Translations under genes and position numbers: made by a program
Shown: piece by piece, positions 1 to 5,338 of the stretch
How the letters are laid out: the number at the start of each line of letters is the position of its first letter
How positions within the stretch are numbered: the first letter of the stretch is position 1
NCBI GenBank assembly: GCA_046760785.1
Contig: JBHIET010000084.1
Span: forward strand, 1 to 13,831
DNA: 13,831 nucleotides
Source: JBHIET01 sp046760785
GTDB taxonomy: Bacteria; Chloroflexota; Anaerolineae; B4-G1
Direction of reading: 5' to 3'
The notes under the pieces: generated by a model
Database searches by the model: none
What the model saw: only the letters and a program-made list of their open reading frames with translations
Told to the model about the DNA's origin: nothing

Positions 1-19
1 TCCGAGTTACATCTGGGAG

Positions 20-47
20 CCCAGGCTCATCGGCCATGATGCCTGGG
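20..47. repeat. hairpin at the hisF start with one bulged base
   Basis: The left arm (20-30, CCCAGGCTCAT) and right arm (36-47, ATGATGCCTGGG) are perfect inverted repeats except for one unpaired T at 40, around a five-base loop CGGCC. The right arm contains the only ATG codons near the expected hisF start. The structure could hide or regulate that start, or be a small palindromic repeat. Arms and bulge are read directly; function is unknown. Confidence 0.6.
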
Positions 48-876
48 TAGTTACGCCAAAAGAATCATTCCTTGCCTTGATGTCAAGGACGGGCGGGTCG
101 TCAAAGGCATCCACTTTATAAACCTGCGCGACGTGGGAGACCCGGTGGAGAACGCCCGCCTCTACAACGGTGAGGGAGCCGACGAGTTGGTCTTTCTCGA
201 CATCTCGGCCTCGCCGGAGGGCCGCGCCACGACGGTGGAAATGGTGCGCCGGGTGGCCGGCGAGGTCTTTATGCCCTTCGCCGTGGGCGGTGGGGTGCGC
301 ACCACCGAGGATGTGCGCACGCTGTTGCTGGCTGGTGCCGACAAGGTGAGCATCAACACCGCCGCCGTGCGCACTCCCGAGCTGCTCACCGAGGCAGCCA
401 AACGGTTCGGCAGCCAGTGCGTCATCATCGCTATTGACGCCAGGCGGGTTGGCGACGGCCGCTGGCAGGCCTACGTCAACGGCGGGCGCACACCGACGGA
501 GCTGGACGCGGTCGAGTGGGCAGCGCGGTCGGTCGAACTGGGGGCCGGGGAAATACTGCTGACCAGTATGGACGGCGACGGCACGCTGAACGGCTACGAC
601 CTGGCGCTGACCCGCGCCGTGGCCGAGGCGGTGCCGGTGCCGGTCATCGCCAGCGGCGGGGCCGGATGTCTGGCCCACTTTGCCCAGGCGCTCACCGAAG
701 GCAAGGCAGACGCGGCCCTGGCCGCCTCCCTGTTCCACGACCGGGTGCTGAGCATCGGCGAGGTAAAGGCGTATCTGGCAGAGCGAGGCATCCCCGTCAG
801 GCTAACTACAGCAAGGCATAGATTCGTTCCGAGTTCCCCGTTCGCCACGCCGCCCGGAGCTGAACCGCTCGGCTGA
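43..876 (+). CDS. hisF: imidazole glycerol phosphate synthase cyclase subunit HisF; start uncertain
   Basis: HisF is the cyclase half of the HisF-HisH complex. It closes PRFAR with ammonia into imidazole glycerol phosphate and releases AICAR (cytosolic, histidine pathway). The reading frame carries the family start AKRIIPCLDV from 55, whose Asp is catalytic; AIDARRV near 435-453, with the second catalytic Asp; LLTSMDGDG; and the phosphate-binding loop ASGGAG. The frame is open from the stop at 37-39, but no ATG, GTG or TTG precedes the conserved N-terminus. A GTG at 133 would delete the first strand and a catalytic Asp. CTG at 43 is the only near-start codon. Removing T40 would put ATG36 in frame (M-S-L-G-S-Y-A-K-R). 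The family normally ends near GIPVRL; here about 20 low-conservation residues follow, encoded by the palindromic element downstream. Identity is certain; start and native C-terminus are not. Confidence 0.9.
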   Translation: MGSYAKRIIPCLDVKDGRVVKGIHFINLRDVGDPVENARLYNGEGADELVFLDISASPEGRATTVEMVRRVAGEVFMPFAVGGGVRTTEDVRTLLLAGADKVSINTAAVRTPELLTEAAKRFGSQCVIIAIDARRVGDGRWQAYVNGGRTPTELDAVEWAARSVELGAGEILLTSMDGDGTLNGYDLALTRAVAEAVPVPVIASGGAGCLAHFAQALTEGKADAALAASLFHDRVLSIGEVKAYLAERGIPVRLTTARHRFVPSSPFATPPGAEPLG

Positions 877-1033
877 GCTCGCGACGAAGCCTCCGGGCTG
901 AAAGAGCAAAGCCCTACGGGCTAGAGCGGCCCTGATTCAGCCCCGAAGGGGCTTCGTTCTTTCAGCGCGGGGTCTTCAGCCCCGCGCTGGCACCGGACAA
1001 ATTGGGAACGAACTTGCGGAAGGCTGTACTAAC
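803..1033. repeat. palindromic element between hisF and hisI
   Basis: This stretch covers the hisF tail and the 168-bp gap before hisI. It is built of nested inverted repeats. The outer arms are TACAGC (807-812) with GCTGTA (1023-1028) and TTCGTTCC (823-830) with GGAACGAA (1005-1012). Further in are CGAAGCC (885-891) with GGCTTCG (950-956), and GCTGAAAGA (897-905) with TCTTTCAGC (958-966). Local hairpins are AGCCC/GGGCT (910-922), AGCCCC/GGGGCT (939-953) and a perfect 10-bp stem CAGCGCGGGG/CCCCGCGCTG (963-989). It looks like a REP-type or non-autonomous mobile palindrome. The last hairpins could also end hisF transcripts, although no T-tract follows. Confidence 0.6.
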
Positions 1034-1044
1034 CGAGGTGTAAG

Positions 1045-1368
1045 ATGGCAGGTAATCCAATCGAAATCACCTTTGACGAGCGAGGGCTGATACCGGCGGT
1101 CGTGCAGGACGCTGCCACGGGCGACGTCTTGATGGTCGCCTGGATGAACAGGGAGGCGTTGCAGCGCACCCGGGAAACCGGCCAGGCCCACTTTTGGAGC
1201 CGCAGCCGCCGGGAACTGTGGCACAAGGGGGCCACGTCCGGCAACTTTATGCACGTGCGCGAGGCGTGGCTGGATTGTGACGGTGACACGCTGTTGCTCA
1301 AGGTGAACCCCACTGGTCCCGCCTGCCACACAGGCCGACAAAGTTGCTTCTACCGGAGGTGGGCGTGA
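1045..1368 (+). CDS. hisI: phosphoribosyl-AMP cyclohydrolase HisI
   Basis: HisI opens the adenine ring of phosphoribosyl-AMP, the third step of histidine synthesis, in the cytosol. The 107-residue length is right for a stand-alone cyclohydrolase. Visible signatures are WHKGATSGN (59-67); the metal-binding DCDGD (77-81), combining Mg-binding Asp77/79/81 with Zn-binding Cys78; and GPACHTGRQSCF (91-102), carrying the other two Zn cysteines (94 and 101). A GAGGTG ribosome site (1035-1040) lies four bases before the ATG. The stop TGA overlaps the hisE ATG as ATGA, so the two pathway enzymes, often fused as HisIE, are translationally coupled here. No oddities seen. Confidence 0.95.
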   Translation: MAGNPIEITFDERGLIPAVVQDAATGDVLMVAWMNREALQRTRETGQAHFWSRSRRELWHKGATSGNFMHVREAWLDCDGDTLLLKVNPTGPACHTGRQSCFYRRWA

Positions 1369-2327
1369 TGGACGAAGTCCTGGACACCCTGTTCGCCACG
1401 ATCCTCGAGCGCCAGGCAAGCCCCCGGCCCGGCTCCTACACGGCCAAGCTGCTCGACGCAGGCGAGGACGAAATACTCAAAAAAGTGGGGGAGGAGGCGA
1501 TGGAGGTCATCCTGGCGGCCAAGGGACAGGGAGATGAGCGGCTCGTCTCCGAGGTGGCCGATCTCTTCTACCACCTGTTGGTGTTGCTGGCGGCCCGGGG
1601 CCTGACCCTGGCTGACGTCGAGGCAGAACTGATGCGGAGGCGGGCGAAGCCCAGCAAACGGGAGGTGTTATGTTCTGGACGGCGTGATATGATCATCACG
1701 TGCGACCCATCAAACAGAGAGGAGCAAGCGAAGATGAGCATCAAACGAGCTATACTAAGCGTCTATGACAAGACTGGCCTGGTGGACTTTGCACGCCCGC
1801 TGGCCGAGCGTGGCGTGGACCTCGTCGCCAGCGGCGGCACCGCCCGCACGCTCAAGCAGACAGGATTGCCGGTGCAAGAGGTTAGCGACCTGACCGGCTC
1901 CCCGGAGATTCTGGGGGGCAGGGTAAAGACGCTCCACCCCGCCGTCCACGGCGGTGTCCTCTCCCGCCGCACCCCCGACGATCGGGACCAACTCGACAGC
2001 CTGGGCTGGGGCGAGATCGATCTGGTTGTGGTCAACCTCTATCCTTTCGAGAAGACCGTTGCCGACCCCAATGCCTCGCTGGCAGAGATCATCGAGCAAA
2101 TTGACATCGGCGGTGTGGCGTTGCTGCGGGCGGCCGCCAAGAACTTCGCCCACGTGACGGCAGTGTGTGACCCGACCGACTACGCGCCCATCCTGGAGAA
2201 GATCGAGGCGCAGGGGGAGGTCTCCCTGGAGACGCGACGGCGGCTGGCGGTCAAAGCCTTCACCCGTACTGCTGCCTACGACGCCGCCATCCGGGATTAC
2301 CTGGCTGGCGACGAGGAAGTCCCATGA
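1368..2327 (+). CDS. hisE/purH: fusion of phosphoribosyl-ATP pyrophosphatase (HisE) and IMP cyclohydrolase domain (PurH N-terminal half)
   Basis: One 319-residue frame joins two enzymes. Residues 1-100 are HisE (second histidine step, PRATP to PRAMP plus PPi), with KVGEEAMEVILAAKG and the acidic EVADLFYHLLVLL helix. After a 22-residue linker, residues 123-319 are the MGS-fold IMP cyclohydrolase domain of PurH: SVYDKTGL, SGGTAR, TGSPEILGGRVKTLHP, VNLYPFE, IDIGGVALLRAAAKN and RTAAYD. It closes FAICAR to IMP. The AICAR transformylase half, some 300 residues in usual PurH, is absent, and the frame stops at the domain border. The HisE start has GGAGGT (1355-1360) and an ATGA overlap with hisI. An internal ATG at 1734 has its own AGAGGAG site nine bases upstream, so a separate cyclohydrolase may also be made. 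The linker looks like a translated former intergenic region (it contains a -10-like box). Both domains are certain; use of the fused product is inferred. Confidence 0.88.
   Translation: MDEVLDTLFATILERQASPRPGSYTAKLLDAGEDEILKKVGEEAMEVILAAKGQGDERLVSEVADLFYHLLVLLAARGLTLADVEAELMRRRAKPSKREVLCSGRRDMIITCDPSNREEQAKMSIKRAILSVYDKTGLVDFARPLAERGVDLVASGGTARTLKQTGLPVQEVSDLTGSPEILGGRVKTLHPAVHGGVLSRRTPDDRDQLDSLGWGEIDLVVVNLYPFEKTVADPNASLAEIIEQIDIGGVALLRAAAKNFAHVTAVCDPTDYAPILEKIEAQGEVSLETRRRLAVKAFTRTAAYDAAIRDYLAGDEEVP
1685..1733 (+). promoter_or_regulatory. internal extended -10 box and ribosome site before the PurH domain
   Basis: TG-A-TATGAT (1685-1693) fits an extended -10 element, with no good -35 box upstream. 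AGAGGAG (1718-1724) precedes the ATG at 1734 by nine bases. Together they suggest the IMP cyclohydrolase part could be transcribed and translated alone, although the frame is open through from HisE. Confidence 0.4.
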
Positions 2328-3781
2328 CAGAAATCGTACTGGAAGGCCATTTCGACGCTGCGGACCGGGCTGCCGACGAATTCCCGCTGCTGCCCTTCGA
2401 GGTGCCGCCGGGCATCGCCCGGCTCCACGTGCGCTACCAGATCAGCCGCCAACTCAGCGGTGACAAGGCGGGCTGGCAGGAGGGCAACATCGTGGACATC
2501 GGCCTCTTCGACCCGCGTGGGGCCGAGCTCCTGACGGCGAAAGGATTCCGGGGCTGGACTGGCACGGCGCGGCAGGAGTTCGCCATTGCCGCTGATGAAG
2601 CCACACCTGGGTACCTTCCCGGCCCCATCCAGCCCGGCACCTGGCACGTCGTGTTGGGGCTGTATCAACTTGCTCCCGAAGGATGCGATTACCGGGTGGT
2701 CGTGACGTTGGAGCAGGAGGGCGAGGGAACAAGGGAGCAGGCAAGCAGGGAAGCAGAGGGGAAACCTTCGCCCGACGCGGCAATCGGCCCACGCTGGTAC
2801 CGGGGCGACCTGCACGCTCACACCTGGCACTCCGACGGTTCCGCACCGCTTGAGGATCTAGTAGCGGCAGCTCGTGCCCAGGGGCTCGACTTCGTCGCCG
2901 TCACCGAGCACAACACCATCAGCCACCTGCCGCTTGTCCTGAGCCAGGTCGAAGGATTGCTGCGAGAGCACACCACCCCCGACCTGCTCCTCATTCCCGG
3001 TGTCGAGATCACCACCTACCATGGCCACGCCAATGTCTGGCCCATTGGCGATTTTGTCGAGTTCCGCTGCTGGACCGACGACCAGATGGCGCAGGTGCGA
3101 GAAGCGGTACGCGCCCGCGGCGCGCTCTTTTCGATCAACCATCCCAAGGAGGGAGGCCCGCCCTGGGAGTTCGGCGCCTTCTTTGAGCCGGATTGCATCG
3201 AGGTCTGGGGCGCGCCGTGGATCGTCTCCAACTACCAGTCGTTGGCCGTGTGGGATACGCAGTTGCGCCAGGGGAAACGCATCACCGCCGTCGGCGGCTC
3301 CGATAAGCACCAGGGGCCATTTGCGGGCGAGTTAGGCTGGTACGAGGTCGGCACCCCCTGCACCTGGGTCTTAGCCGACGCACTCTCGGTGGAGGCCATC
3401 GTCGCTGGCCTTCGCGCCGGGCACGTCTTAGTCTCCGAGGGACCGGCAGGCCCCCGGCTTGAACTGACGGCGGAGGCAAACGGGCAGCGAGCCGCGATGG
3501 GCGACGAGCTGCGGCTGCCTGTCGGTGCCAGCCTAAACCTGCGCTGCCGGGTGCAAGGCGGGGCGGGGAACCTGCTGCGGTTCGTCTCCGTGCAGGAGAC
3601 CCACGAGGCACAGATCGCCGGCGAAGATTTCACACACGAATGCCAGGTCGCCGTGACCGGCGACACCTACTGGCGGGCGGAGGTCATCGAGCCGCCGGAG
3701 GCACCGCTGGACGAGGAGCCTGCCGCGCTGATGGCCAAGGCGTTGGGCAATCCGATCTACGTGAAAACGCATATCGGTTAG
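2324..3781 (+). CDS. PHP-domain metal-dependent hydrolase with N-terminal beta domain (CehA/McbA-like)
   Basis: The 485-residue protein has a beta-rich N-terminal domain (about 1-130), a charged repeat linker (130-150) and a PHP domain (about 158-375). A final beta domain runs 376-485. PHP metal-ligand motifs are complete: DLHAHTWHSDGS (162-173), TEHNT (195-199), GVEIT (226-230) with HGH (234-236), INHP (271-274) and GGSDKH (324-329). PHP proteins are phosphoesterases using two or three metals. The layout matches CehA/McbA-type hydrolases better than the shorter histidinol phosphatase HisK. No signal peptide is visible, so it is probably cytosolic. Its ATG overlaps the preceding stop (ATGA), coupling it to the histidine/purine genes. 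A phosphatase role there, such as on histidinol phosphate, is possible but only inferred. Its stop overlaps the convergent LysM gene's stop. Confidence 0.8.
   Translation: MTEIVLEGHFDAADRAADEFPLLPFEVPPGIARLHVRYQISRQLSGDKAGWQEGNIVDIGLFDPRGAELLTAKGFRGWTGTARQEFAIAADEATPGYLPGPIQPGTWHVVLGLYQLAPEGCDYRVVVTLEQEGEGTREQASREAEGKPSPDAAIGPRWYRGDLHAHTWHSDGSAPLEDLVAAARAQGLDFVAVTEHNTISHLPLVLSQVEGLLREHTTPDLLLIPGVEITTYHGHANVWPIGDFVEFRCWTDDQMAQVREAVRARGALFSINHPKEGGPPWEFGAFFEPDCIEVWGAPWIVSNYQSLAVWDTQLRQGKRITAVGGSDKHQGPFAGELGWYEVGTPCTWVLADALSVEAIVAGLRAGHVLVSEGPAGPRLELTAEANGQRAAMGDELRLPVGASLNLRCRVQGGAGNLLRFVSVQETHEAQIAGEDFTHECQVAVTGDTYWRAEVIEPPEAPLDEEPAALMAKALGNPIYVKTHIG
2711..2762 (+). repeat. purine-rich low-complexity repeat in the PHP gene linker
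   Basis: A run of GGGA-, AGCAGG- and AAGCAGGG-like units with almost no pyrimidines encodes the charged stretch at residues 130-148, between the N-terminal domain and the PHP domain. It looks like a degenerate tandem repeat tolerated at an interdomain linker. Confidence 0.55.
2932..2955 (-). repeat. 24-bp interspersed repeat, copy 1 (in the PHP gene)
   Basis: Read on the minus strand this is CCTTCGACCTGGCTCAGG followed by ACAAGC. Close copies lie at 5687-5710 and 11801-11823. Here it encodes LVLSQVEG (residues 204-211), a loop insertion inside the PHP fold. Confidence 0.65.
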
Positions 3782-5073
3782 TCCGCCTCCTCCCACCACA
3801 CGTAGATTAGCGCATTGCCTCCTTCCTCGTAGTATTCCACCTTTATCTCGTGGTTGCCTGTCTCGACCGCGTGCTCGCCGCAGTAAGCCGCCGCGTTCGT
3901 CGGATGCCACTCGTCCAACACCCGATGATCGTCAACCCACATGCGCGCTCCGTCGTCAATCATCGCGCAGAAGCGATAAGCACCCTCCTCAAGGTAGGCC
4001 GTCGTCGTCCAGCGGATGGAGAAGTAATCGCCGCGCATCCCGGGCATCGGGCCGCCGAGTTTCCAATCGAACCCAACCCAGGGATCGTAGCGGGTGGCGG
4101 CCGGGGGATCCTGCAAGTCCACGTTGTTGTAGTACTGGCCGAACCAGCCCGCGCCGGGAGCCGGTGTGACGGTCGGCGCAGGTGTGGGGGTTGAGGTCGG
4201 GCCTGGGGTGGGCGACGGCCCCGGTGTCGGCGTCGGTCCCGCCAACTGCTTCCACCAGAAATACACGCGGGCGACCTGAATCCGGTCGTAGTACTCCACC
4301 TTGATAGTATGCTCGCCAGCCGTCAGCGCCCGATCCGCAGTGTAAAGGCGCAACCCTCCGTCCCGCCAGCCGTTGACGATGCGCTCGTCGTCCACGTAGA
4401 CCCGCACACCGTCGTCCACCTTGGCGTAGAAGCGGTAGTCGCCTTCAGCAAAGCTAAATGTCCCAGTCCAACGGACGGAGAAAGAGTTCGTCGGCATTCC
4501 GCCGGCCGGCGGTCCCCAACCCCAGTTAAAGTTGATGCTCTCGTCGTCGCGCGTAGTGTAGGCTGCCCCGGTCAGTGTGACGTTATCGAAATACTCGCCG
4601 GCCCAGGGGCCAGGATACGTGCCAGGCAGCGACGTGGACGGCCTGCGCGTCGGCGTCGGAGGGGATGGCGGCGGCGCGGCACCGGGGATGGTGAGGCGCT
4701 GCCCTACGTAGATGTGATTGAGATTGGTGATGCCATTGGCGCGGGCGATGGACCACGCATTCACCCCGTAGCGCAGCGCGATGCCCAGCAGCGTCTCACC
4801 TCGTCGCACGACGTGGATGACACCGACGGGCCGCACTGTCGGGATGACGAGCCGCTGCCCAACGTAGATGCGATTAGGGTTGACGATGCCATTGGCGCGA
4901 GCGATGCTCCGCATGCTCACCCCATAGCGGCGCGCGATGCTGTACAGTGTCTCGCCGCGCTGAACAATGTGGATGATGCAGTCCTTATCCGGTAACGCCG
5001 ACACCGGCACGACGCCGATGAGAAGCACCAGCGTCATTATCACCAGTACAACGGAGAGCCACTTCTTACGCAT
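3778..5073 (-). CDS. exported LysM-LysM-PA14-PA14 cell-wall-binding protein
   Basis: The 431-residue product starts at the ATG at 5073, preceded by a strong AAGGAGGTG site five bases away; the frame is open further upstream but without a ribosome site. Residues 1-26 are a signal peptide (MRKKWL, hydrophobic core, VSA/LP cleavage). Two LysM domains (about 33-78 and 85-130, each with RGETL, a YGV turn and YVGQRL.IP) should bind peptidoglycan glycan chains. A Pro/Thr linker leads to two PA14-like beta domains (158-274 and 310-427), separated by a TPTPGP linker (280-308). Both PA14 copies share a GEYF/GQYY start, a RWT strand, a DDG..V(Y/W)VDD loop and a HEIKVEYY-like strand. No catalytic domain is seen; it is probably an envelope scaffold or carbohydrate-binding protein. 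It follows a probable 218-nt leader containing a large hairpin. Confidence 0.85.
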   Translation of the reverse strand: MRKKWLSVVLVIMTLVLLIGVVPVSALPDKDCIIHIVQRGETLYSIARRYGVSMRSIARANGIVNPNRIYVGQRLVIPTVRPVGVIHVVRRGETLLGIALRYGVNAWSIARANGITNLNHIYVGQRLTIPGAAPPPSPPTPTRRPSTSLPGTYPGPWAGEYFDNVTLTGAAYTTRDDESINFNWGWGPPAGGMPTNSFSVRWTGTFSFAEGDYRFYAKVDDGVRVYVDDERIVNGWRDGGLRLYTADRALTAGEHTIKVEYYDRIQVARVYFWWKQLAGPTPTPGPSPTPGPTSTPTPAPTVTPAPGAGWFGQYYNNVDLQDPPAATRYDPWVGFDWKLGGPMPGMRGDYFSIRWTTTAYLEEGAYRFCAMIDDGARMWVDDHRVLDEWHPTNAAAYCGEHAVETGNHEIKVEYYEEGGNALIYVWWEEAD

Positions 5074-5100
5074 TCTGCACCTCCTTTCGTCCTGGAGTTT

Positions 5101-5207
5101 TCTCGGAAAGTCTTCGGAAACGCTCACAGCCCCGTCCTCGGGGCGTCTCCGGTGCAGTAGGGCCACAAAAGTCGCCCCGGGGACGGGGCTTCGAGCACTT
5201 TCCGAGA
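5101..5207. repeat. 107-bp inverted repeat in the LysM gene leader
   Basis: A perfect 11-bp outer stem (TCTCGGAAAGT 5101-5111 with ACTTTCCGAGA 5197-5207) encloses a 17-bp inner stem (5128-5144 with 5174-5190) that has one G-T-type mismatch. It shares the GGGGCTTCG motif and a GAAAG/CTTTC outer stem with the hisF-hisI element, so the two may belong to one family. Transcribed, it would fold about 28 bases upstream of the LysM start codon. Confidence 0.65.
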
Positions 5208-5237
5208 GATCTCCCTGCCCTGTCCGCATTTGCCCGG

Positions 5238-5265
5238 TTGACAGTGGATACAAGAGTGATATACT
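5238..5265 (+). promoter_or_regulatory. consensus promoter for the FtsW-PBP gene
   Basis: TTGACA (5238-5243), 16-bp spacer, extended TG-A-TATACT (-10 at 5260-5265). Expected transcription start near 5272, giving a leader of about 67 nt to the ATG at 5339. Confidence 0.7.
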
Positions 5266-5297
5266 GGGGGATGCCGATCGCGACTGTCCCTAACTTT

Positions 5298-5325
5298 ATT
5301 ATACTGTCGCTCAGACCTCTGTCAA
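5298..5325 (-). promoter_or_regulatory. consensus minus-strand promoter for the LysM gene
   Basis: Read on the minus strand: TTGACA (5325-5320), 16-bp spacer, TATAAT (5303-5298). Expected start near 5291, about 218 nt before the LysM start codon. It points toward the plus-strand promoter, so the two initial transcripts would overlap by about 20 nt. Confidence 0.7.
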
Positions 5326-5338
5326 GAGAACGCCTTTT

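Noticed and set aside
7..738. 243-codon minus-strand open frame opposite hisF
   Set aside because: Its sequence has no protein-like pattern and the plus strand carries an unmistakable HisF; it reflects high GC.
1670..1687. Five-codon frame ATG TTC TGG ACG GCG TGA after GGGAGGTG in the HisE-PurH linker
   Set aside because: Too short and without pathway-relevant codons such as a His run; no attenuator structure is visible.
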